23,918 nt of DNA from NCBI GenBank assembly GCA_964419225.1, contig CAYQPF010000076.1:1-23918 (forward strand), read 5' to 3'. Below, one piece after another: positions 7,338-14,599 of the stretch. Position numbers and translations under genes: made by a program. The DNA comes from CAYQPF01 sp964419225. Its GTDB lineage: Bacteria; Cloacimonadota; Cloacimonadia; Cloacimonadales; CAYQPF01. The notes below the pieces were generated by a model. The model had not been told where the DNA came from. It searched no databases and saw only the letters and a program-made list of their open reading frames with translations. Within the stretch, counting starts at the first letter, position 1, and each line of letters begins with the position of its first letter.

Positions 7338-7365
7338 TTGACATTATTTAATTCAGAATTCTAAT
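7338..7365 (+). promoter_or_regulatory. Promoter for the GNAT-holB-iorAB gene group
   Basis: TTGACA at 7338-7343 and TCTAAT at 7360-7365, 16 bases apart. It lies in the 178-base gap between divergent genes, opposite the minus-strand promoter at 7232-7259. Confidence 0.6.
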
Positions 7366-7391
7366 GGAAGAAAAAAGGATTGTGATAAACT

Positions 7392-7997
7392 ATGAAATAC
7401 TTTAAGAAAATAATCGGCAAGAAATGCTATCTATCCCCCATTTGTTATGATGATGCTCAAGCCTACACAGAATGGCTGAATGATTTACAGGTTGCCATGA
7501 ATATGGATATTGTGGACCAACAGATTTCCTTGTACAGAGAGAAAGATATTCTGGAGAATATGATCAGAAAAGGTGAGTATATCTTCGGGATCATCGATAT
7601 GGATACCAATAAACTGATTGGAAATTGCGGATTACATGAAATTAATCAGAAAGATCAAAGCTGTATCCTCGGGATCTTTATCGGTGAAAAGGATTACTGG
7701 AATCAGGGATACGGAGAAGAAGCCAGCACACTTATACTGGATTATGCGTTCAGTGTTTTGAATATGCACAATGTTTCACTCAAGGTATTTGAATTTAATA
7801 AGAGAGCTGTCAGATGTTATGAGAAATGCGGATTTAAAATAATTGGCAGAAAAAGAGAGTCCTTCTTTTTTGCAGGCAAGAGATTTGATGAAATCTATAT
7901 GGATATATTGGCTCAGGAATTCAAGAGTCCTTATATCGTGAATGTGATGAATCATACGGAAAAAACCACAAAACCTTCTAAACTTGAAATAGTATAG
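7392..7997 (+). CDS. GNAT family N-acetyltransferase (RimJ/RimL type)
   Basis: This is a 201-residue cytoplasmic acetyl-CoA-dependent transferase. GEKDYWNQGYGEE (residues 98-110) is motif A, which binds the acetyl-CoA pyrophosphate, and NKRAVRCYEKCGF (136-148) is motif B. The order and spacing match enzymes that acetylate ribosomal protein N-termini, aminoglycosides or polyamines, and the substrate cannot be told from sequence. About 25 residues after the domain (YIVNVMNHTEKTTKPSKLEIV) form a charged tail. The ribosome binding site is weak (AAGGAT, long spacing). The stop codon lies two bases before the holB start, so holB translation is probably coupled to this gene. Confidence 0.87.
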   Translation: MKYFKKIIGKKCYLSPICYDDAQAYTEWLNDLQVAMNMDIVDQQISLYREKDILENMIRKGEYIFGIIDMDTNKLIGNCGLHEINQKDQSCILGIFIGEKDYWNQGYGEEASTLILDYAFSVLNMHNVSLKVFEFNKRAVRCYEKCGFKIIGRKRESFFFAGKRFDEIYMDILAQEFKSPYIVNVMNHTEKTTKPSKLEIV

Positions 7998-7999
7998 TT

Positions 8000-9124
8000 A
8001 TGTTTCGCAAGATAAAAGGACAGGATAAAGTAGTCCGGATACTTCAGAGAGCTATAGAAGAGAATCGGATAGCACAGGGTTATTTGTTTTATGGGCCGGA
8101 AGGAGTGGGGAAATTTACCACAGCCTTGTATTTGGGTATGGCACTCAACTGTTATTCCGAGCATGAGAAGAAACCGTGCGGAGTGTGTAATTCCTGTCAG
8201 AAGTTTTTAAAACTATCTCACCCTGATCTGATCTATCTTTTTCCTATTCCCAATATGGACTTGGGAGTAGATGGAGATTTGAAAGCCAAGGATGCCAAGC
8301 ATATTACAGAATACAATGAATACATGGAAAATAAGGTCAACACTCCCTACAAAGAGTTCTTTTTCTCCACGAATACGGCAATCAGGATCGAGAGTGTGCG
8401 GATGCTGCAGCATCGGGTAAGCTTTTCTGCTAATGAAGCTAAATATAAAACTATAATAATTGAGGGTGCAGATCAAATGACAGAAGAAGCTTCAAACGCT
8501 TTTCTGAAAACACTCGAAGAACCTCCACCCAATACGATCATTGTTTTGACGACGACCAAGGTAAATTCCTTACTTCCGACCATCATTTCACGGTGTCAAA
8601 AAGTAGCTTTCAATTCCTTGAATCCGGAAGTAATTGAGGAGGAATTGACCAATAAGTTTAATATTAGTGCAACTGCAGCCAGGATTTATGCCCGTATTTC
8701 CAACGGAAATCTGGAAAAAGCAATTAAACTTACTGAGGATGGTAAGATAGAAACTCTGCAGGTTGTGACGGAATTTATCAAATTAGTACTCGAACAAGAT
8801 GATCTTAAAACCATAGAATTTATCTCGAATTTCAAAGGAATCAAGAACGGAACTCTTTTCAAGGACATGATCTCATATTTACAACTGTATTTGTATGATA
8901 TTACAATGTTTTTGAACGGGCAGGAATTGGTCAATGTGGACAAAGTTGATTTAGTTAAGATTGCTGTAGCCCGGAACCCCTATTTAGAAGACAGAATTCC
9001 TGAACTCATGAATTTTTTGGAGGAGATGCGGTATCGCTTTGAAGGGCATGTTAATCCTCAATTGATTCTGACGGAAGTCTATTTCACATTAAATGAAGTA
9101 ATTAATGAAACAAAAATAAATTAA
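8000..9124 (+). CDS. holB: DNA polymerase III subunit delta-prime
   Basis: This is a 374-residue clamp-loader subunit that helps load the sliding clamp at the replication fork. The N-terminal AAA+ fold has a Walker A loop GPEGVGKFT (32-40, with Phe in place of the first Ser/Thr after Lys). It also has a zinc-binding cluster C51, C60, C63, C66, a Walker B-like region IIIEGADQM, the sensor segment NAFLKTLEEPP (166-176), and the SRC arginine-finger motif (197-199). The protein is longer than a minimal delta-prime; residues 84-125 hold an insertion (PIPNMDLGVDGDLKAKDAKHITEYNEY) that I associate with this lineage. The length excludes full-length DnaX (tau). No ribosome binding site is visible, and the start follows the upstream stop by two bases, so coupling is likely. 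Confidence 0.9.
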   Translation: MFRKIKGQDKVVRILQRAIEENRIAQGYLFYGPEGVGKFTTALYLGMALNCYSEHEKKPCGVCNSCQKFLKLSHPDLIYLFPIPNMDLGVDGDLKAKDAKHITEYNEYMENKVNTPYKEFFFSTNTAIRIESVRMLQHRVSFSANEAKYKTIIIEGADQMTEEASNAFLKTLEEPPPNTIIVLTTTKVNSLLPTIISRCQKVAFNSLNPEVIEEELTNKFNISATAARIYARISNGNLEKAIKLTEDGKIETLQVVTEFIKLVLEQDDLKTIEFISNFKGIKNGTLFKDMISYLQLYLYDITMFLNGQELVNVDKVDLVKIAVARNPYLEDRIPELMNFLEEMRYRFEGHVNPQLILTEVYFTLNEVINETKIN

Positions 9125-9135
9125 AGGAGAAACTT

Positions 9136-10740
9136 ATGGAAAAAAAACTTCTTCTGGGTGATGAAGCGTTTGCTCAGGGAGCTTTGGATGCCGGCTTATC
9201 CGGTGTTTTTGGTTATCCCGGGACACCTTCGACAGAGATCACCGAATACCTTCAGCACAGTAAAGAAGCTGCGGAAAGGAAGATTCACAACAAGTGGGCT
9301 TCCAATGAAAAGACAGCTTATGAAGCAGCAATGGGTATGTCATATGCAGGAAAGAGAACACTTGTAACCATGAAACATGTTGGCTTGAATGTAGCAGCCG
9401 ATCCTTATGTTAATTCTGCTTTTACCGGCGTAAATGGCGGTATGATCCTCGCAGTAGCCGATGATCCGAGTATGCACTCTTCCCAAAACGAGCAGGATTC
9501 CCGTTTCTTTGCCAAGTTTGCTTTATTGCCTGTATTGGAACCCTCCAATCAGCAGGAAGCTTATGATATGGCGAGTTATGGATTCGATCTGTCTGAAAAG
9601 TACAGATTACCTGTAATGGTGAGATTTACAACGCGTTTATCCCACTCCAGATCAGGTATTTCTCAAAAACCAGTCAGAGCCGAAAATACTTTGGCTTTGC
9701 CCAAAGAAAAGAACCAGTTTGTACTACTTCCCGCTATTGCCCGCAGAAAGTTTCAAGCTTTGTTGGCAGAGCAGGATAATCTGATCAAAGAATCTGAGAA
9801 TTCACCTTTTAATAAATATACAGATGGACCGGATAAATCTCTTGGAATCATTGTATGTGGTCTGGGTTATAATTATTTGATGGAGAATTTCCAGGATAAA
9901 GAATGTACTCATCCTATTTTGAAGATCAGTCAATATCCTTTACCCAAGCAGCAAATTCAAAAAATAGTAACTGAGTGCGAAAAGATACTTGTAATAGAAG
10001 AAGGAGCACCTTTGGTAGAAGAAATGATCAAAGGTTATCTGGCTATTGGTGTGAATATCACCGGCAGACTGGACGGTACCTTACCCAGAGCTGGAGAACT
10101 TAATCCCAATATCGTTGCAAAAGCTTTAGGCCTCAATGATACTTACGGACTTCCTATTCCTGAAGTTGTAGCTCCACGCCCACCAGCATTATGTATCGGC
10201 TGTCCTCATATTGATACTTATAATGCTTTGAATGAAGTATTACAAGAGTATGGTACCGGGCATGTTTTCTCTGATATCGGATGTTACACTCTCGGATTCC
10301 TGCCTCCATATCAGTCTATCAACAGTTGTGTAGATATGGGAGCCTCAATAACTATGGCGAAAGGTGCTGCTGATGCAGGTCTGTTCCCTTCTATTGCAGT
10401 GATTGGAGATTCAACGTTTACCCACTCTGGTATGACAGGTTTGATTGATGCAGTTAATGAAAACAATAATATTATAGTTCTCATTCTTGATAACAATACA
10501 ACTGCTATGACTGGCGGACAGGATTCCTCTGCTTGCGGCAGACTGGAAGATATCTGTAAAGGCTTGGGAGTCAAAGAAGAACATATCAGAATCGTAAATC
10601 CTTTGAAGCGTCATCATGCTGAGATTGTAGAGATCATGAAAGAAGAATTGGCTTACAATGGTGTTTCAGTGATCATACCCCGCAGAGAATGTATTCAGAC
10701 ACTTTCACGCAAGAACAGAAAAATGTTGGAGGGAAAATGA
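9136..10740 (+). CDS. iorA: Indolepyruvate:ferredoxin oxidoreductase, alpha subunit, lacking ferredoxin tail
   Basis: This is a 534-residue subunit of a thiamine-diphosphate enzyme that oxidatively decarboxylates aryl-pyruvates from aromatic amino acids to aryl-acetyl-CoA, reducing ferredoxin. The N-terminal pyrimidine-binding domain includes FGYPGTPSTEI (25-35). The central region holds LDGTLPRAGEL. The C-terminal TPP domain holds CIGCPH (353-358) and GDSTFTHSG (424-432) followed by DNNTTAMTGGQD (452-463), which bind diphosphate and metal. The usual IorA continues for about 60 residues with two [4Fe-4S] CxxCxxC clusters; here the protein ends soon after PRRECI, so that module is absent. AAAGGAGAAA precedes the ATG. 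The gene overlaps iorB by four bases. Confidence 0.93.
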   Translation: MEKKLLLGDEAFAQGALDAGLSGVFGYPGTPSTEITEYLQHSKEAAERKIHNKWASNEKTAYEAAMGMSYAGKRTLVTMKHVGLNVAADPYVNSAFTGVNGGMILAVADDPSMHSSQNEQDSRFFAKFALLPVLEPSNQQEAYDMASYGFDLSEKYRLPVMVRFTTRLSHSRSGISQKPVRAENTLALPKEKNQFVLLPAIARRKFQALLAEQDNLIKESENSPFNKYTDGPDKSLGIIVCGLGYNYLMENFQDKECTHPILKISQYPLPKQQIQKIVTECEKILVIEEGAPLVEEMIKGYLAIGVNITGRLDGTLPRAGELNPNIVAKALGLNDTYGLPIPEVVAPRPPALCIGCPHIDTYNALNEVLQEYGTGHVFSDIGCYTLGFLPPYQSINSCVDMGASITMAKGAADAGLFPSIAVIGDSTFTHSGMTGLIDAVNENNNIIVLILDNNTTAMTGGQDSSACGRLEDICKGLGVKEEHIRIVNPLKRHHAEIVEIMKEELAYNGVSVIIPRRECIQTLSRKNRKMLEGK

Positions 10741-11321
10741 AAGCGGATATTATTTTAGCAGGCGTAGGCGGACAGGGGATTCTCTCCATTGCCACTATTA
10801 TTGGATATGCAGCACTGAAAAAAGGATTGTACCTTAAACAGGCAGAAGTACACGGAATGAGTCAAAGAGGCGGAGATGTACAGTCACATTTAAGAATTTC
10901 AGATAAGCCAATTTATTCGGATCTGGTACCTTTTGGTCAGGCTGATATGATACTTTCTGTAGAGCCAATGGAATCCTTGCGTTATTTGCCATATTTGGCA
11001 GATGCAGGCTGGTTGATCACTAATACAAAGCCTTTTGTAAATATTGTTAAGTACCCGGAATTAGAAACTATCCTTGAAGAGATCAAAAAAGTAAAACATA
11101 ATATTGCCATTGATGCTGATGATATGGCCAAATCTATAAAGGCACCCCGTTCAATGAATATGATCATGATGGGTGCAGCTTCCATATTCCTGGAACTTTC
11201 TTCTGAGCTTTTCGAAGAAGGCATTAAGACTGTTTTTGCTTCTAAAGGCGAAGAAATTGTTAATGTCAATCTCCAAGCCTATAATCTTGGGAAAGAGTAT
11301 TCGATGAGTCATAAGGGATAG
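10737..11321 (+). CDS. iorB: Indolepyruvate:ferredoxin oxidoreductase, beta subunit
   Basis: This is a 194-residue partner of IorA, homologous to the gamma domain of pyruvate:ferredoxin oxidoreductase, which handles coenzyme A. GVGGQG (9-14) is the glycine-rich loop and AEVHGMSQRGGDVQSHLR (about 36-53) the family hallmark. I chose the ATG at 10737, which overlaps the iorA stop as ATGA and has TTGGAGGG upstream. The longer frame to 10689 lies within iorA. The overlap implies equal production of the two subunits. No terminator follows directly; the next 200 bases contain only hairpins without T-runs. Confidence 0.93.
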   Translation: MKADIILAGVGGQGILSIATIIGYAALKKGLYLKQAEVHGMSQRGGDVQSHLRISDKPIYSDLVPFGQADMILSVEPMESLRYLPYLADAGWLITNTKPFVNIVKYPELETILEEIKKVKHNIAIDADDMAKSIKAPRSMNMIMMGAASIFLELSSELFEEGIKTVFASKGEEIVNVNLQAYNLGKEYSMSHKG

Positions 11322-11364
11322 TTGTTAGTGTGCAGTGGGCAGTGAAATAACTCACCCCCGGCCC

Positions 11365-11381
11365 CTCTCTTGCGAAGAGAG
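11365..11381. repeat. Short hairpin between iorB and the asparaginase gene
   Basis: CTCTCTT and AAGAGAG around GCG. It is the first of three inverted repeats in the gap and has no T-run on either side. Confidence 0.6.
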
Positions 11382-11409
11382 TGGAGTGAAGGGTGGCATC
11401 GATTTGTAG

Positions 11410-11431
11410 GGGCTGACTCCCATGTCAGCCC
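11410..11431. repeat. Hairpin GGGCTGAC/GTCAGCCC
   Basis: Exact 8-base arms around TCCCAT. The surrounding words (TGTAGG...) resemble palindromic repeats that are spread through intergenic DNA of many bacteria. No T-run follows. Confidence 0.65.
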
Positions 11432-11470
11432 GTAGATTGGCAACATGCGTCAGTGGGAAAACATATACAA

Positions 11471-11495
11471 CCCCCTCTCTTAACACGGGAGGGGG
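11471..11495. repeat. Hairpin CCCCCTC/GAGGGGG
   Basis: Exact 7-base arms separated by 11 bases, 31 bases before the asparaginase start. It may affect the leader of that gene but lacks features of a terminator. Confidence 0.55.
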
Positions 11496-11526
11496 ATAGT
11501 TTGAATCATAAATTATTGAGGAGAAT

Positions 11527-12504
11527 ATGAACAAGAAGATATTGATCATAACAACTGGTGGTACAATTGCCATGCGGTATGAAAAAGACAAGGGGATAGT
11601 TCCTGCAGAGGATCTGGTTGATTTTTTGAAATCATTTCCACAGATTTCGAATGTAGCAGATGTGGAAGTCTTTGAGTTTTCCAATATACCAAGTCCATAT
11701 ATGACTCCTGAGAAGATGTTTGAATTAGCCCAAGTGGTGGATTTAAAGTCCATTGATTTTGACGGGGTTGTGATAACTCATGGAACGGATACAGTTGAGG
11801 AAACTGCATATTTACTGGATTTAGTACTCAATACGAAGAAGGCTGTAGTCTTAACCGCTGCCATGCGGAGCGGGGGAGATCTGGGATTGGACGGTCCCCG
11901 GAATATTGTAGGTGCAGTACGTGTAGCCAGTCATCCGGAATCTGTTGATAAGGGTGTTTTAGTCGTGATGAATGATGAAATTCATACAGCGAGGGATGTA
12001 GTCAAAGCAGATACAGGCAAATTGGATTCCTTTGTATCACTTGGTTACGGAATTTTGGGTATAGTGGATTCGGATAAAATAATTTATCACCGGAGCACAC
12101 TATATAATGAGAAGATCTGGACCGATAAGCTGGAAACAAATATTGATTTGATCAAAGCTACAGTTGGGATGGATTCGAGGTATATAGATAATTCTGTGGA
12201 ACATGGAGCAAAAGCCATTATAATTGAAGCTTTTGGCCGGGGAAATCTGCCGGATACAGTTGTGCCGGCCTTGATTAATGCTATTGAAAAGGGTGTGCTG
12301 ATAATTATCACCTCCAGAGCATATACAGGAAGAGTTTTACCTGAATATGGTTATGAAGGTGGAGGACTGGATCTCAAGAATATTGGTTGTATTTTAGCAG
12401 GAGACTTAAGAGGAGTAAAAGCCAGAATTAAAATGATGGTACTATTCGGCAAATATAAGAGCTCTGAAATTGTGAGAAAGTTCTTTCTCTCAACCGTAGA
12501 ATAA
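11527..12504 (+). CDS. ansA: L-asparaginase, cytoplasmic type I
   Basis: This is a 325-residue amidohydrolase that converts asparagine to aspartate and ammonia. TTGGTIA near the N-terminus carries the nucleophilic threonine T13. HGTDT (85-89) carries the second catalytic pair T87/D88, and K159 in ARDVVKADTGKLDSF matches the catalytic lysine. There is no signal peptide, so it acts in the cytoplasm. GatD of archaeal Glu-tRNA amidotransferase shares the fold, but it has an extra N-terminal domain and a GatE partner, neither seen here. GAGGAG lies just upstream of the ATG. The stop is one base before a histidine kinase start, so the two genes are probably translated from one message. Confidence 0.9.
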   Translation: MNKKILIITTGGTIAMRYEKDKGIVPAEDLVDFLKSFPQISNVADVEVFEFSNIPSPYMTPEKMFELAQVVDLKSIDFDGVVITHGTDTVEETAYLLDLVLNTKKAVVLTAAMRSGGDLGLDGPRNIVGAVRVASHPESVDKGVLVVMNDEIHTARDVVKADTGKLDSFVSLGYGILGIVDSDKIIYHRSTLYNEKIWTDKLETNIDLIKATVGMDSRYIDNSVEHGAKAIIIEAFGRGNLPDTVVPALINAIEKGVLIIITSRAYTGRVLPEYGYEGGGLDLKNIGCILAGDLRGVKARIKMMVLFGKYKSSEIVRKFFLSTVE

Positions 12505-12505
12505 A

Positions 12506-14530
12506 ATGAAAAAAAGATCGATAGTTAAACTAAGAAACAAAGCTACTCTTATTTTAACTCTATATCTGATTTTATTATTTGCCTTCTTTTTATTACTTGG
12601 TTTTTTATTATTGAACAACATGCTGTATAAGAAGGATGTGACGAGTCTCACACGCATTATGCAAGGTACACAGATTGTCTATAACCGGCAGTTGAATCAG
12701 GTGTTGGAGAGGACAACTTTTTTAAGTGAGCATTATAATCTGTCCGCCTTCTTTAATACAAAATCACTCTTAATAAAGATTAAGAAAGATAATCCCATGT
12801 TGGACGGATTTTTTCTTGTTGCAGACAGTATTCCCTACGGCAGTAATTTTTCATTGGATACAAACCTGATTAATGATCTTAAGAAGAAAGCTTTTTCCGG
12901 TGAAGCCCATTCCTCGTTTATAAAAGATAAAGAGATAATCCGGATAATTGGTTATGTCCCTCTCAAAAACAATGAGGTTATCTATGGATGCCTGATCACA
13001 GTTTGGAAATTTACTCAGGTAGAGAACATTTACCCGGAATTAGTACGTGACCTGAATATTAGAATTTTACCTACACCAGACAGAAAAAAAGACATACCAC
13101 CGAGTGTCCAGGAGATTATTGATCAAATCAATACCTCTGACGAGCAAATCTATATTGAGAATGTTAATAATGAGCTCATTGCCTATAGTTTTATAAAAGA
13201 CATTTATGAACAACCGATCGCCTTGAAGATAATAATAACAGAGAGAATATTGAAGGAGCAATTATTGCTTTCTTTTTGGTTGATTGGCATAATATTAGTA
13301 ATTATTTCTGTACTAACAGCCTCATATTTAGCCAAGAAGTTTTCAGATTATTTAATGATTCCGGTCGAGAATCTAAGTTATGAGATGGATGATATTGCCC
13401 GAAATCCCTTGGAAGCGAGTTCTATTGAAGTTAGTAAATATCCTGCATTGGATATATTAGTGTCATCCTTTAACGGTATTCTGACTTCTTTTCAGAATTC
13501 CAGTTATGCAGAAAGGAAGTATCAGCATTTGGTTGATAATCTATCTGAGGGTGTTTTCTGGGCAGATAGTAAGGGAAATTTGATTATCTCTAATTTTTCT
13601 TTTCAAGCTATTTTCCAGGAAGAATTGACGAATACAGAGAATAATATATTTGAAATATTCAATTTGGAAGACAACTATTTGGAAAATTTGAAGAAATTTC
13701 CTGTAGGAATAAGTGAAATTGAACTTAATGACAAATATTATCTCTTACTGTTAAACCAGATGCATATTGGTAATGAAGATGATTTTTTTGGGATAATCTC
13801 AGATATAACAACCCAAAAGCACAGTGAAATTGCGAGAACAGCAATGGAAATCAAACTTGCTCAATCGGAGAAACTGGCGAGTATCGGACTATTGATCGAA
13901 GGTATCTGTCATAATTTGAACACACCTCTTAACAATATTCTGGGTTATTCCCAAATAATTGCAGAATCTCTTCCTGATAATAAGATCTTGGGTAAGATTT
14001 TGGATAATGGCAGAAAATTGGCTGAAATAATAAAATCGCTCCTGAATCGTGCTTATGATGAGCGGGTTTTTGCTCCCAGAGAAGTAAATATCAATGATCT
14101 TGTGACCAAAGAGATAGATTTTTATCAACATAATCTCTTTTTCAAAAACAAGGTGGAGAAAGTTATTTCTTTGATGGAAGAACTTCCCGTTTTTGTTTGT
14201 GTTTACAGTGATATCAGTCAAATAATTTCCAATCTGATCAACAATGCAATTGAGGCACTTAAAGACAGTGAAAATAAGAAGATTTTTATTTCTACCTATT
14301 TAAGTCAAAAATACATCGTAGTAGAAATTAAGGATACCGGCAGGGGGATTTCCAAGGATGTTTTGGGTAAGATTTTTGAACCTTTCTACAGCTCAAATAA
14401 CACTGATACGACAAAAGTACGCGGATTAGGGTTGTCGATCTCCAAGCAACTCATTTCTACATATAAGGGAGAAATCAAAGTGGAAAGCAGTCCTCAGGGA
14501 TCTTGTTTCTCAATTTTGTTACCAATATAA
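12506..14530 (+). CDS. Membrane sensor histidine kinase with large extracytoplasmic domain
   Basis: This is a 674-residue protein. TM1 is about residues 13-36. About 215 residues (37-252) then form an extracytoplasmic sensor of unknown ligand, followed by TM2 (about 254-275), a HAMP-like linker (277-330) and a PAS domain (about 335-435). The dimerisation/phosphoacceptor helix ICHNLNTPLNNILGYSQ has H469. The ATPase domain has the N box (NLINNAIEAL), G1 (KDTGRGIS, 609-616), the F box (FEPF) and G2 (RGLGLSIS, 639-646). The residue after the phosphoacceptor is Asn instead of the usual acidic residue. No ribosome binding site precedes the ATG, which suggests coupling to the asparaginase gene. No response regulator is adjacent. 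The kinase function is clear; the signal and target are unknown. Confidence 0.88.
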   Translation: MKKRSIVKLRNKATLILTLYLILLFAFFLLLGFLLLNNMLYKKDVTSLTRIMQGTQIVYNRQLNQVLERTTFLSEHYNLSAFFNTKSLLIKIKKDNPMLDGFFLVADSIPYGSNFSLDTNLINDLKKKAFSGEAHSSFIKDKEIIRIIGYVPLKNNEVIYGCLITVWKFTQVENIYPELVRDLNIRILPTPDRKKDIPPSVQEIIDQINTSDEQIYIENVNNELIAYSFIKDIYEQPIALKIIITERILKEQLLLSFWLIGIILVIISVLTASYLAKKFSDYLMIPVENLSYEMDDIARNPLEASSIEVSKYPALDILVSSFNGILTSFQNSSYAERKYQHLVDNLSEGVFWADSKGNLIISNFSFQAIFQEELTNTENNIFEIFNLEDNYLENLKKFPVGISEIELNDKYYLLLLNQMHIGNEDDFFGIISDITTQKHSEIARTAMEIKLAQSEKLASIGLLIEGICHNLNTPLNNILGYSQIIAESLPDNKILGKILDNGRKLAEIIKSLLNRAYDERVFAPREVNINDLVTKEIDFYQHNLFFKNKVEKVISLMEELPVFVCVYSDISQIISNLINNAIEALKDSENKKIFISTYLSQKYIVVEIKDTGRGISKDVLGKIFEPFYSSNNTDTTKVRGLGLSISKQLISTYKGEIKVESSPQGSCFSILLPI

Positions 14531-14599
14531 TTCAATCATAATTATAGTGAAATTATAAGTGGAGTTAGGGAAAAAATGTAGTATGTATGGGGAGAATTG

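Noticed and set aside
10689..10736. Upstream extension of iorB
   Set aside because: It lies within the iorA coding end; the ATGA overlap with a good binding site at 10737 is a better start.
11365..11495. Three hairpins after iorB as rho-independent terminators
   Set aside because: None is followed by a T-run on either strand; they fit dispersed palindromic repeats better.
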